In this document: one piece after another, positions 45,654 through 54,759 of the stretch
Layout: every line of letters begins with the position of its first letter
Numbering within the stretch: position 1 is the first letter of the stretch
DNA from: Novosphingobium sp.
GTDB lineage: Bacteria; Pseudomonadota; Alphaproteobacteria; Sphingomonadales; Sphingomonadaceae
Length of the DNA stretch: 64,000 nt
Direction of reading: 5' to 3'
Assembly: GCF_027486195.1 (NCBI RefSeq)
Contig: NZ_JAIXPP010000033.1
Span: 1 to 64,000, forward strand
Position numbers and translations under genes: made by a program
Notes under the pieces: model-generated
Seen by the model: the letters and a program-made list of their open reading frames with translations, nothing else
The model's database searches: none
What the model was told of the DNA's origin: nothing

Positions 45654-45919
45654 CAGAATTTAAGGCGATGATGGCGATGTGCAGCAGTAATGATTGCTCC
45701 GTCATCGCCGACTACGAGGTAAGCATCGAGTGCCTTTTCCAGCTTGAGGAACGCCGATTTGCCCATGTCCTTGAGCATCCGGGACCGGCTTTGCCGAGTG
45801 AGATAGCAAACCTCGGCGCCGCGATGATGACGATACTCTCCATAGGCCATCAGGGCATCGACGGCCTGATGAGAAATCGCGCGCTGCTGCATGCGGGCTT
45901 CGGCGTGGTGCGTAAACAT
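45653..45919 (-). CDS. DUF4258-like small protein
   Basis: 88 aa: FTHHAEARMQQRAIS at the N-terminus and AYLVVGDDGAIITAAHRHHRLKF at the C-terminus follow the DUF4258 pattern (H-x-R-x-x-x-R-x-I, then an IIT strand). DUF4258 proteins resemble RelE/BrnT-like toxin folds. No antitoxin is adjacent, so a role as an accessory of the SNF2/Hsp70 pair is as likely. First gene of the minus-strand operon, divergent from the WYL regulator. Confidence 0.6.
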   Translation of the reverse strand: MFTHHAEARMQQRAISHQAVDALMAYGEYRHHRGAEVCYLTRQSRSRMLKDMGKSAFLKLEKALDAYLVVGDDGAIITAAHRHHRLKF

Positions 45920-45966
45920 CTGATCGTCCTTTCCCCTGATGATGATTTGTGTCTAAATCATGGGGG

Positions 45967-45981
45967 TGACAGAAACTGTCA
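45967..45981. promoter_or_regulatory. Operator between WYL regulator and the DUF4258-SNF2-Hsp70 operon
   Basis: TGACAGA-A-ACTGTCA, an inverted repeat 12 bases before the WYL start codon and 47 bases upstream of the DUF4258 start. The extended site GGTGACAGAAACTGTCAT recurs at 40569. CapW/BrxR-type WYL repressors bind inverted repeats in their own promoters, which fits. Confidence 0.65.
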
Positions 45982-45993
45982 TGGGGGACCTTT

Positions 45994-46986
45994 ATGTCAT
46001 TTGCCAAGGCGGTGGATCTCTTGCGTCTCGCGATGATGGCCACGTCCCGACAGGGGGTTTGTCTCAGTGATGTGGAAGCAGAATTCGGCGGTGTCCGGCG
46101 GACGGCACAGCGCATGATCGCGGCTCTCGAAGAGGCGTTTCCTGCGACTGAACACTATGTGGGTGACGACGGCCGGCACTATTGGCGCCTGCCGTCTCGG
46201 GCGGTCGCGCCACTCCTTACCCCATCTGCAGAAGAGCTTGTAAGCCTCAAGTCGGCGATCAGCGAACTCGAGCGGGTCGACATGAACGGCGAGGCTATCC
46301 AACTGCGTAGCCTTGAGCGCAAAGTCCGGGCTCTAATTCCCAGCGATCGAACGCTTCGTCTGGCAACCGATGAGGAAGCTCTGCTCGAAGCCATGGGCTT
46401 TGCGGCCCGGCCTGGGCCCCGTCCATCGATGAACGAGGCTGTGGATCTCGCCATCTCGGAGGCAATCAAGGGGCCGTTCGAGCTCAAAATTCACTACCAA
46501 GGCAGAGGTGATGTGAAGCCAAGCTGGCGAACTATCGAGCCGCTTGGCCTGCTCTTGGGCTCTCGCCGCTATCTCGTCGGCATCGACACGGCCAAGCGTG
46601 ATGGCCGCTATCGTCATTACCGGGTCGAAGACATCACGGATGCCCAGGTGCAGACTGGGATCTTCACCTATCCGGACGAATTCGACCTCGGAGAATACGC
46701 GACCCGTGCCTTTGGATCATATCATCACGAGGCCGAGTACGGTGAGGTAATCTGGAAGTTTGCGCCTGAAGCGGCTGATCGAGCGGCAAGGTTCCAGTTC
46801 CACCCGAGCCAGGCGGTTGAGCGTCTAGATGATGGATCTATGCTGGTGCGCTTCACGGCTTCAGGGCACCTCGAAATGAGTTGGCATCTCTACGCTTGGG
46901 GCGACAGCGTCGAGGTCCTCAACCCTCCGGCTTTGGCCGACATGGTGCATCCTTACCGGAGGTCCGATTTTGCAGCGCTGCCCTGA
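45994..46986 (+). CDS. WYL-domain transcriptional regulator (CapW/BrxR-like)
   Basis: 330 aa. An N-terminal winged HTH (LSDVEAEFGGVRRTAQRMIAALEEAF) is followed by a WYL domain (about 140-230, with KIHYQGRGDVKPSWRTIEPLGLLLGSRRYLVGID) and a WCX-type C-terminal extension (GEVIWKFAPEAADRAARFQFHPSQAVERLDDG). Regulators of this class guard defence operons such as CBASS and BREX and release DNA on a ligand or DNA signal. It is divergent from the SNF2 operon, and the candidate operator lies just before its start. Confidence 0.85.
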   Translation: MSFAKAVDLLRLAMMATSRQGVCLSDVEAEFGGVRRTAQRMIAALEEAFPATEHYVGDDGRHYWRLPSRAVAPLLTPSAEELVSLKSAISELERVDMNGEAIQLRSLERKVRALIPSDRTLRLATDEEALLEAMGFAARPGPRPSMNEAVDLAISEAIKGPFELKIHYQGRGDVKPSWRTIEPLGLLLGSRRYLVGIDTAKRDGRYRHYRVEDITDAQVQTGIFTYPDEFDLGEYATRAFGSYHHEAEYGEVIWKFAPEAADRAARFQFHPSQAVERLDDGSMLVRFTASGHLEMSWHLYAWGDSVEVLNPPALADMVHPYRRSDFAALP

Positions 46987-47039
46987 TGCCCCAATCCAAC
47001 AACCTCATGTTAGCCTCTGACGCGTAACACCTAGCCATA

Positions 47040-47072
47040 TTGAATATTTTTGAATATTTTACCTTAGGGTAA
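47040..47072. promoter_or_regulatory. Tandem repeat and inverted repeat ahead of the DUF499 operon
   Basis: TTGAATATTT occurs twice in tandem (47040-47059), overlapping the inverted repeat TTACC-TTAG-GGTAA (47059-47072). This AT-rich patch lies 17 bases before the HTH start and looks like promoter plus operator of the plus-strand operon. Confidence 0.45.
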
Positions 47073-47088
47073 CGCGCGGGGTTAAAAG

Positions 47089-47301
47089 ATGCCCGAGGAA
47101 ATTCTGACCGTTCGGGAAGTGGCCGAGTTTCTAAAGGTCACAGAACGAACGATTTATCGGCTCGCGACGGAGGGGCAAATCCCTTCGTTTAAGGTTGGAG
47201 GATCTTGGCGCTTCCAACGCTCTGACCTCATTCAGTGGATGAATGAGCAGGCGAAGGCGCAAACTGATCGTGGCGGCCAGCCGCACGGGGAGAAAGACTG
47301 A
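47089..47301 (+). CDS. MerR/excisionase-type HTH protein
   Basis: 70 aa: MPEEILTVREVAEFLKVTERTIYRLATEGQIPSFKVGGSWRF is a classic HTH_17 domain, and the remainder is a polar tail. It is the first gene of the operon, two bases before the DUF499 gene. Small HTH_17 proteins often lead BREX-like and restriction operons, where they may autoregulate or tether the complex to DNA. Confidence 0.85.
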   Translation: MPEEILTVREVAEFLKVTERTIYRLATEGQIPSFKVGGSWRFQRSDLIQWMNEQAKAQTDRGGQPHGEKD

Positions 47302-47303
47302 AC

Positions 47304-50048
47304 ATGTTGGGCCTGACGCTAAGAGAAGAATTCCGGAGCAAGCGCCTCAAAGGCACCGCGATCGAACTCTCGAACGATTCCAATACTGGCGCGACCCAAA
47401 TCGCTGCGCAGGAATTCCTCAACATCACATATCCAACACACGATTTGCTGAAGGGCATTGAAGCTGTTGGGCCTGGCCAAGGGCGCCCGGTAGTCGTTAT
47501 CGGTGAGCGCGGGCTTGGTAAATCGCACTTGATGGCCGCGCTTTTTCACGCTGTGAATGATGCCGCGTCTACTGGCGCCTGGCTAAACTCGTGGGCAACC
47601 ACACTGAGCGATCCAAAGATTGCCAACATCGCGTTGCGCAACGGGATGCAGGTGATTGGCGAAAGCCTTCACCGCCAACGGTACAAGTTTTTGTGGGATC
47701 TGCTGTTTGATCGCCATCCTCATGGGACGTACATCAAGGGCAAGTGGGAAGGCATGGGTGCGGCAAAGACCGATATTCCTTCAGACAAGCTGATTATGGA
47801 GATGCTCGAAGCCGCACCGACGATGCTGCTTCTGGACGAATTCCAGACTTGGTACGACGGGCTCACTAACACCAAGCAATACCCCTGGAAGAATTGGGCA
47901 TTCAATTTCATTCAGATTTTGTCCGAGATTGCCAAGGATAGGCCTGATCTTCTGGTTCTCGTGATCTCCGTCCGCAACGGCGGCAGCGACGCATACCAGC
48001 AGGTGCATCGCGTTAACCCAGTAGCCATCGACTTTAAGGCTGGAGGCAACGCCGAACGAATCCAGCAAGATCGACGGCGAATGCTCTTGCATCGCCTTTT
48101 CGACAACCGCTTGCAGATTGCAAATGGAACGATTGAAGCGCTGGTTGCACAGCATGCGGTGGAATTTTTCCGGTTGCAGGATATCCCTCCGTCCGAACAA
48201 GATCGCAAGCGACATGAATTCACTGAGGCTTGGCCATTCGCACCCCACCTCTTGCGGCTGCTTGAAGAGCAAGTCCTGATTGCAACCGATGCGCAAGAAA
48301 CGCGCGATATGATCCGGATTTTGGCAAATCTTTACAAGAGCCGCGGGGAAGCTTCGCCAGTTCTCACGGCCGCAGATTTCCGCCTAGATGACGACGCCTC
48401 CGGCATCGGAGCTCTGCTGGATTCGGTTTCCAATGAGCATCACCGGACCCTTCGGGCGAAGGCCCAGCAGAACATCATTTCCGTGACTGAAGCTGTCACC
48501 AACCACGCCGGCCTTGCTCCCCACCTGCAAGAGATTGTCGGGGCATTGTGGCTGCGATCCATTGCGGTTGGCAATTTGGCCGGTGCGGAGCCTTCAACGC
48601 TGCAGGTCGATATCACGCGCGATAAGGCGGTCGATGACAACGCGTTTCAGGTGGAACTGTCGACCATCGTCGAGAACAGCTTTAACATCCACCAAGACGG
48701 TCCTCGACTTGTTTTCCGCGAGGAGGAGAACCCTCGCGCCAAATTGATGGCCTGTGCACGGAACGACAAGCTGTTCACCGACGGGTCCGATCAAGCCCAG
48801 CTGTCCAAACAAGTGCGCTATGTAATTGGCGGCACGGACGAGGTTGCCAAGCTCTTCCGCGTTATCGCACTACCGAAGTCGTGGCAGACCGATCCGTGGT
48901 CGACTCTCGACGAAGCGGAGCAGCCGGATCGATGGGATGACCGCCTACCGATATTGGTGCTTCCTGAAGAGCCCGACAATATTGCCCCGGCGCTGGGGCG
49001 TTGGTTAAAGGATCACCTCCAGAAGCGGCGCAACACAATCCGATTTCTGCTCCCGCGCTCCGGCTCGCTGAACGCCTATCAGGATCGCGACCTCCTAATT
49101 TTAGCACGGGCCGAAATGAAGGCGCAGGAATGGAGCGGCCAGAGCCCCGAATACAAAAAGTTGCAAGCCGAATACCAAGGCGCGCTGCGCGACTTGCTGA
49201 AAAAGCGCTTCGATCGCTTCGCTGTTCTGCATCGTTGGAATTTTGCGGATCCGAGCCAATGCTCGTTCAACGTCGAGAGCCTGAAAAAGCAAGGAGCCCA
49301 GATACCTGAGGGCATTGAAGAGGCTTTGATCAACGATCTGTTCGTCCCTGAAGATTTCGAAGATCTGGTCCTGGAGGCTGCGGCCGAGAATTCGGCCGTA
49401 GGCAAACTGCTTCGTGAATTGCAGGAACCCCGGCCTGCAGGTCAGGATTGCATCCCGTGGCTCGGCGAAACGGCCATGAAGGAACGCATCCTTCGTCTAT
49501 GCGCAAAGGGCAAGATCGCCATCAATTTGCGCGGCATGGAGTATCTGCAAACACAGCCGGGCGAAGATGAAGACACAGCGTGGAAGCGCCTGCGTCCCAA
49601 GCTATCTTACACCGGTCGCCAGCTCGACGAGGTGTTCCTCATGGCACCTTCGGCAGTGCCAACAACGGGTGGCAGTACGCCCGTTACACCAACGCCACCG
49701 GGCGGCGGTGATGCTGGCGGTCTGTTCGGTGGCGCCACACCGACGCCGCCCAATCCATTTGGTGGCGGCACCGGCGCAGGAGGTGAGACGCAACCAACTC
49801 CAGGTGGTGTCTTCGGCGGCACCCCGGCAACCCCCGGCGCTAAACCTCGAATTCCTCTCAACAATCCCGCCACCTCACCGCTCAATCTGATTGGCAAACT
49901 TGAAGGTTGGGGTATCGGCCCGGCCACCAAGGTTGCCGAGGTGGCGATAAAAGTGTCGGCAGCCAACGGTGCCCAACTCAAGGAGCTGCTTAAGAAGCTG
50001 CCCGATGGCATGACATTCGAGATCAGCCTCGAGAAGGAGGACGATTGA
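47304..50048 (+). CDS. DUF499 ATPase (BrxC/PglY-like)
   Basis: 914 aa. The P-loop ATPase has Walker A at 67-74 (GERGLGKS) and Walker B D178-E179 (MLLLDEF), followed by an arginine/sensor region (VLVISVRNGG). DUF499 spans about 60-760. A glycine/proline linker (about 780-845, repeated GG-T-P blocks) joins a small C-terminal domain (LNLIGKLEGWGIGPATKVAEVAIKV). DUF499 proteins are the ATPase partner of PglZ and methylase genes in defence islands. The next gene starts in its stop codon, so they are co-translated. Confidence 0.85.
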   Translation: MLGLTLREEFRSKRLKGTAIELSNDSNTGATQIAAQEFLNITYPTHDLLKGIEAVGPGQGRPVVVIGERGLGKSHLMAALFHAVNDAASTGAWLNSWATTLSDPKIANIALRNGMQVIGESLHRQRYKFLWDLLFDRHPHGTYIKGKWEGMGAAKTDIPSDKLIMEMLEAAPTMLLLDEFQTWYDGLTNTKQYPWKNWAFNFIQILSEIAKDRPDLLVLVISVRNGGSDAYQQVHRVNPVAIDFKAGGNAERIQQDRRRMLLHRLFDNRLQIANGTIEALVAQHAVEFFRLQDIPPSEQDRKRHEFTEAWPFAPHLLRLLEEQVLIATDAQETRDMIRILANLYKSRGEASPVLTAADFRLDDDASGIGALLDSVSNEHHRTLRAKAQQNIISVTEAVTNHAGLAPHLQEIVGALWLRSIAVGNLAGAEPSTLQVDITRDKAVDDNAFQVELSTIVENSFNIHQDGPRLVFREEENPRAKLMACARNDKLFTDGSDQAQLSKQVRYVIGGTDEVAKLFRVIALPKSWQTDPWSTLDEAEQPDRWDDRLPILVLPEEPDNIAPALGRWLKDHLQKRRNTIRFLLPRSGSLNAYQDRDLLILARAEMKAQEWSGQSPEYKKLQAEYQGALRDLLKKRFDRFAVLHRWNFADPSQCSFNVESLKKQGAQIPEGIEEALINDLFVPEDFEDLVLEAAAENSAVGKLLRELQEPRPAGQDCIPWLGETAMKERILRLCAKGKIAINLRGMEYLQTQPGEDEDTAWKRLRPKLSYTGRQLDEVFLMAPSAVPTTGGSTPVTPTPPGGGDAGGLFGGATPTPPNPFGGGTGAGGETQPTPGGVFGGTPATPGAKPRIPLNNPATSPLNLIGKLEGWGIGPATKVAEVAIKVSAANGAQLKELLKKLPDGMTFEISLEKEDD

Positions 50049-51037
50049 TGGCGCTAGATGCAGCGGTTCTCGGGAGCTTGGCCAAAGGTTCCGACAAAGA
50101 TGCGTGGCGCGTCATCATCGATAAGACTGTCGAGATCGCCTCAAAGCCATTGGCGGTTGGCAATGCACCGAGCGAAGTCATCAAGCGCGACCGGGAGATC
50201 GGGGTGCTCGATCACTTCCTGTCATCCAGCGCTTGGGACCTTTGGCGAAGTTTCGGCTCTACTGTGGAGCGTAACTCAGATCGCCTCGCGCGCTGGTGGT
50301 CAGAGCCATACAGCGCGAAAGCGGTGCTGATATTGGATGGCCTCTCACTTCGCGAACTGCCCTGGTTGCTCCAAGGTGCCAAAGAGCGAGGCTTCACTCT
50401 GCACGAGGTCTCCGCGAATGCCTCCGAACTGCCCGGCGAAACCAATGAATTTGCGAAGGCCCTTGGGTTCGGAAGCCGAAGTCAGCTGCAAAACAACGGC
50501 GGCGGGCTTTCTCATAGGCTCCAGCCAACCGCCACCGAATGCGTCGACATGCCTTGGAAAGACTGTGAAGGCTTGATCGACGGCTCAAAAAACTGGGTTT
50601 TCTGGCACCATTGGCCGGACAGCAAAGTCCATGATGGTGCTGTCGCCGGCCAGGGACTTGATACACTAATCCGTGATGCCACCGATCAGCTCAACAGCGA
50701 CGATTTCTGGGCATTCGTTGAACGTCTGGCCACGGGTCGTCGGTTGGTCATCACGTCAGACCATGGCTATGCAGCGACCGGCTACTTCCCTGATGCAGAG
50801 GGGGAAGTTGGTCAATTTCTGAAGTCGACGTTCGCCAGCAGGCGAAGTTCAAAGGGGTGCGGCGAAACTGGCCCCTTCGTTCCTCCAGTCGCGCTTCAGA
50901 TCCAAAGCCCCCATGGCGAACACCTTCTCGCGGTGGGCCGCTGGAAGTGGAAGAGTCAGGGCGGCTACCCTACTTTGACGCACGGCGGCCTCTCGCTGCT
51001 TGAGGTGCTCTCGCCTTTCATCGAGATTACAAAGTAA
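50048..51037 (+). CDS. pglZ: PglZ-like alkaline-phosphatase-fold protein
   Basis: 329 aa from the ATG at 50048, with AAGGAGG upstream; it shares one base with the DUF499 stop. Metal-site motifs of the PglZ fold are present: D97 in VLILDGLS, D238-H239 in ITSDHGYAATGYF and H312 in LTHGGLSLLEVLSPF. It is much shorter than BREX PglZ (about 800 aa), as if only the phosphatase core were kept. It is probably a nuclease or phosphodiesterase in the complex. No other system type explains this neighbour set better. Confidence 0.8.
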   Translation: MALDAAVLGSLAKGSDKDAWRVIIDKTVEIASKPLAVGNAPSEVIKRDREIGVLDHFLSSSAWDLWRSFGSTVERNSDRLARWWSEPYSAKAVLILDGLSLRELPWLLQGAKERGFTLHEVSANASELPGETNEFAKALGFGSRSQLQNNGGGLSHRLQPTATECVDMPWKDCEGLIDGSKNWVFWHHWPDSKVHDGAVAGQGLDTLIRDATDQLNSDDFWAFVERLATGRRLVITSDHGYAATGYFPDAEGEVGQFLKSTFASRRSSKGCGETGPFVPPVALQIQSPHGEHLLAVGRWKWKSQGGYPTLTHGGLSLLEVLSPFIEITK

Positions 51038-51049
51038 GGATTGCGCCAA

Positions 51050-54000
51050 ATGGCATCGAAAAAAGAATTGTTGGCGCAGGAAGTTGCGAAGGCAGTCGGT
51101 ACGGGCAAGGCGGTTGCACTTGAAACTGTTGATTTCAATGACCCCAACCGTCCAAAAACCTGTCTGGAAGTCGATTTCCCGATCCTGCCGGTCAATCAAG
51201 TAGCTGTCATCGAGGGCAACGCGGGAAAACCGATCTACCAAATGTCAAAATGGTGGGCCCGGCGTCGGTCGAGCGTCTTCCGTTCGATGCTGATTGCGGC
51301 TGCCACAAAGGCTCCTGAAGACCCTTCACACGCTGCGAAGCTGGTGTGGGACAATTATTACGCCAATCACCAGAAGAAAGGCGCTTTCAAGAATCTGAAG
51401 GTGGCTGACATCTTTATGGGTGGCGGGACCACCTTGGTCGAAGGCTCACGCCTTGGCATGCAGATGATCGGGAATGACCTGAATCCTGTTGCCTGGTTTG
51501 TGGTGAAGCAAGAGTTGGCCAATGTTGACCTCGATGAGGTCAGGCGCTTACTGGCGGACATTGAGGCCGAAGTGAAGCCTCAGATCATGCCTTACTATTA
51601 TTGCGATGGACCAGAAGGTGAAAAGGGCAAGTGGACCCACCTTCCGTCAAAGCGCGTGATGCCGGTTGATTTTGATCCTCTAACGCTGACCCCCGAGCAG
51701 CGGCCGGAATATAGCTATGAAGGCCCGGAGGTGATTTACACCTTCTGGTCAAAGCATGGCCCATGTCAGGTGACCGGCTGTGGCCATCGTACGCCAATCA
51801 TGACCAGCCCGGTCATGGCGGTAAAGACAATTAGCGTGAAGCACTGGGAACATACCTGCCGGAAGTGTGGCACGGATTTCCACGTTGAAGAAAATGCAGC
51901 GCGTATGGCTCCAGACGTGCCGCTCTACGTTGCGCCGTCCGAGCATCCGTACTCTGTTCTTGATCGGAAAAAGGGAGTGGTATGCCCCGAATGTGGGGCA
52001 ACCGAACTGATTAATCTGGGCAAAGGTACAAACAAAAAGGTCGAATTGACGCTGCTAGTTCACCCTGAATGGCTCGCCGGCAGCTCCAAGCAAGATCACA
52101 GCGGACATCCCTATGGTGGATCAGCTAAAGATGATGTGACGTCTTCGGTCAGGTGGAATCAGGAGCGGGCGGCAAAAATTCGCCTCTTGGAAGTGCGGGG
52201 CGAACTCCCTGGCGAGGTAACTTGTCCCGAGACTGATGTGACATTCGCACCCGATATTGGAACGGTGCCCAAGAAATCGCATTACGCATGCGGCGCTTGT
52301 GGTACCGTCCAAGACGTTCTCGATACCATCAAGGCTTCAGGTAAGACGGGTCCCATGGCCGGTTATGCCGTTCAAGGTTATGCCCCCAAGCGTGACCAAA
52401 ATGGCGCCCCATATAGTGGTCGGTTTTTTGCGCCTTTTGATCACGCACATGCAGCGCAATATGACGCAGCGTTGGCTGAGTGGGATACGCGCAAGGATGC
52501 CGACCTGGCAGCATATTGGCCTAGGTCAGAACTGCCTTACGGTTTCATGACTCACCATTTACAGGGTGGCGTGCCAAACCACGGGTTTACCCATTGGTGG
52601 ACCATGTTCAATCCGCGCCAGCTCTTGGTGCACACTCAGTTGCTGAAATCGATTACCGAAACTGGAGAATACGATTGGAAAACTCGTGAATATGTACTTG
52701 GCGCTTTTCAGCAATACTTGAGAAATCAAAGTTTATTCACACTTTGGAACGTCCAAGGCGACAAGCTGGAGCCTCAGTTTGCGAATAACAACTATCACCC
52801 GAAATCTACCGTAGTTGAGAATTGTGTTTTTCCGGCTCTTGGCCGCGGAAATTGGGCCTCGTGTGTCGAAGGGGTGATAGAAGGTCGTGATTGGGCGCTT
52901 CAGCCGTGGGAGGCGGTGAGCGCAGAAGGACTTAAGCGTCGCGATCCTGATTTAGCCGCCGAGATTTCCGGGAAGAGCGTCAAAGTCTACCCGTCCGATC
53001 CCGTGCGGGAAGCTGCGCCATTCTGTGGCTCGTCAACTGAATTGGAACAAGTGCCAGATGCGAGTCTGGATCTGGTCATTACGGATCCCCCATTTGGTGG
53101 TTTGCTCCATTATTCAGAACTGTCTGATTTCTTCTACGTCTGGCTCCGCCTTGCTCTAAAAGATAAATATCCATCATATTTCAATGCCGAGTACACACCC
53201 AAGTCTCTCGAGGCAGTTGCCAATCGTGCCCGCGAACCCGAAGATCCAGACGGGTTCTACAAGCGGCTGCTCACGCAGTGCTGGCGGGAAGCACATCGGG
53301 TCCTGAAGCCAAGCGGAATTCTCGCGTTCACTTTCCACCACAGCGAAGATGAACCATGGGTTGCCGTGCTCGAGTCCCTTTTCGACGCCGGTTATTATCT
53401 CGAGGCTACCTACCCAATTAGGTCCGATGAGACCAAAGGCGATGGGGAGTTTGGCTCGAAAACCATTGAGTACGACATCATCCACGTTTGTCGCAAGCGC
53501 ACCGAGGAGCCGACCCCAGTGAGCTGGGGTCGCATGCGGCGTGAAGTCATGGCCGACGTGCGCCAGCTGCAGGCGATGCTGGAAAACCACGCCAAGGAAG
53601 GCTTGCCTGCCGCAGACATCCAGGTGATCCGCCGCGGAAAGGCGCTGGAGTATTTCTCTCGTCACTATGGCAAAGTCTATGTCGATGAAGGGAGGCCGAT
53701 CACCGTCAAGGATGCGCTGGTCGGCATCAACCAGCTTATTGATGAGGACGCCGACAAGGGCAAAGAACCGCCCCCCGTCAACGCGGAGCCGATCACGCGC
53801 CAGTTCCTACGCACGTTCGGCACCGCCGCGGAAATGAAACGAGATCAGCTACAGAAATTCCTTAAAGGCTCAATCACGACACCTGATGAATTCGAACAGC
53901 GTGGCTGGTGCTTCGAAAAGAGCAAGGTTTTCACACGCGTCAACCCGCTCGATTTTGCCCGTGACTGGTCTGGGAAGCACAAGCGTCGCCTGACATCAGA

Positions 54001-54253
54001 CTTGGATCAAGCCCTGGTGCTGATCGGCTCCTGCTTTGATGGCAGCGGCATCAAAGCATCCGACACATTGCAAAACGAAAACTTCAAACCCCACGTAGCC
54101 CTGAAGCCGCTGTTGGAGTGGCTGCAACGGAATGGTCCGGACCAGGCCAACCGCAACGCAGCATCGCGAGCGGTCACTATCTACAATTCCTGGGCTGCGT
54201 CTCAAGCAACTAAGCCCCGGCAGGGCTCGTTGTTCGAGGAGTATGATCTATGA
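51050..54253 (+). CDS. DUF1156 DNA methyltransferase
   Basis: 1067 aa from the ATG at 51050 (AAGGA upstream). The N-terminal DUF1156 (LEVDFPILPVNQVAVIEGNAGK, MSKWWARRRSSVFRSML) is followed by the SAM site (VADIFMGGGTT, about 118-127, with NDLNPVAWF). Zinc-binding pairs lie in the middle (CQVTGCGH, CRKCG, CPECG, CGACG), and the catalytic DPPF at 679-682 (LVITDPPFGG) is intact. This order (SAM motif first, DPPF late) is typical of DUF1156 methylases in anti-phage islands. It likely marks self DNA. Local GC looks lower than in the tra operon. Confidence 0.88.
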   Translation: MASKKELLAQEVAKAVGTGKAVALETVDFNDPNRPKTCLEVDFPILPVNQVAVIEGNAGKPIYQMSKWWARRRSSVFRSMLIAAATKAPEDPSHAAKLVWDNYYANHQKKGAFKNLKVADIFMGGGTTLVEGSRLGMQMIGNDLNPVAWFVVKQELANVDLDEVRRLLADIEAEVKPQIMPYYYCDGPEGEKGKWTHLPSKRVMPVDFDPLTLTPEQRPEYSYEGPEVIYTFWSKHGPCQVTGCGHRTPIMTSPVMAVKTISVKHWEHTCRKCGTDFHVEENAARMAPDVPLYVAPSEHPYSVLDRKKGVVCPECGATELINLGKGTNKKVELTLLVHPEWLAGSSKQDHSGHPYGGSAKDDVTSSVRWNQERAAKIRLLEVRGELPGEVTCPETDVTFAPDIGTVPKKSHYACGACGTVQDVLDTIKASGKTGPMAGYAVQGYAPKRDQNGAPYSGRFFAPFDHAHAAQYDAALAEWDTRKDADLAAYWPRSELPYGFMTHHLQGGVPNHGFTHWWTMFNPRQLLVHTQLLKSITETGEYDWKTREYVLGAFQQYLRNQSLFTLWNVQGDKLEPQFANNNYHPKSTVVENCVFPALGRGNWASCVEGVIEGRDWALQPWEAVSAEGLKRRDPDLAAEISGKSVKVYPSDPVREAAPFCGSSTELEQVPDASLDLVITDPPFGGLLHYSELSDFFYVWLRLALKDKYPSYFNAEYTPKSLEAVANRAREPEDPDGFYKRLLTQCWREAHRVLKPSGILAFTFHHSEDEPWVAVLESLFDAGYYLEATYPIRSDETKGDGEFGSKTIEYDIIHVCRKRTEEPTPVSWGRMRREVMADVRQLQAMLENHAKEGLPAADIQVIRRGKALEYFSRHYGKVYVDEGRPITVKDALVGINQLIDEDADKGKEPPPVNAEPITRQFLRTFGTAAEMKRDQLQKFLKGSITTPDEFEQRGWCFEKSKVFTRVNPLDFARDWSGKHKRRLTSDLDQALVLIGSCFDGSGIKASDTLQNENFKPHVALKPLLEWLQRNGPDQANRNAASRAVTIYNSWAASQATKPRQGSLFEEYDL

Positions 54254-54750
54254 AGCATACACTCGACACCGTCTGGCAGCGGCGTGGCACCAGTTGGATC
54301 TGGGATGAAGAGGCGCGCAATCAGATCTGTTTGGCAAACGAGGTCTGGAGTCTGCGTCAGTTCCTGCAATGGGCAGGCAATTGGCCGGAAGACCTTCCGA
54401 GCAACCAGAACAACACCCTGGTTGTAGCAGGTCTGGAAGGCAGCCTTGATTTGCTGGCTCCCAGTGACGCCGAGGCGTGGTTAGGCGAAACAGTCAAGGA
54501 TGCGATCCTCTCGTTTCAAGCGCATTATGAGAGTGAAGCAGCGCTGATCTTCTGGCTGCCTTCCGGCCATGGACGCATCAAATTTCACCCTGCCACAGAC
54601 TCCGTTGAATGGCGCTGCGCTGCCCCCCATACCGATAGCCTATTGGCCTTCGGTCGAATTCTGTGGGGTGAAGCCAACGAGTACCCGCAGGAAATCCTGT
54701 TGCGTGAAGGCGCCAAGCCCGCAGGCCTTTTCCATCTGCGAATTACCTGA
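54250..54750 (+). CDS. 166-aa protein of the DUF499/PglZ/DUF1156 operon, unknown
   Basis: Not recognised. The N-terminus is tryptophan-rich (TVWQRRGTSWIWDEEARNQI), and the middle has alternating strands and helices (NNTLVVAGLEGSLDLL, ALIFWLPSGHGRIKF), similar in outline to a P-loop fold without a P-loop. It overlaps the methylase by four bases and precedes the helicase by nine, so it is an obligate operon member. Several BREX types carry a small helper gene in the same place; equivalence is not shown. Confidence 0.65.
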   Translation: MKHTLDTVWQRRGTSWIWDEEARNQICLANEVWSLRQFLQWAGNWPEDLPSNQNNTLVVAGLEGSLDLLAPSDAEAWLGETVKDAILSFQAHYESEAALIFWLPSGHGRIKFHPATDSVEWRCAAPHTDSLLAFGRILWGEANEYPQEILLREGAKPAGLFHLRIT

Positions 54751-54759
54751 GGCAAACGC

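Noticed and set aside
47040..47072. Third WYL operator before the BREX-like operon
   Set aside because: The TGACA/TGTCA arms are absent; repeats there are of a different type.
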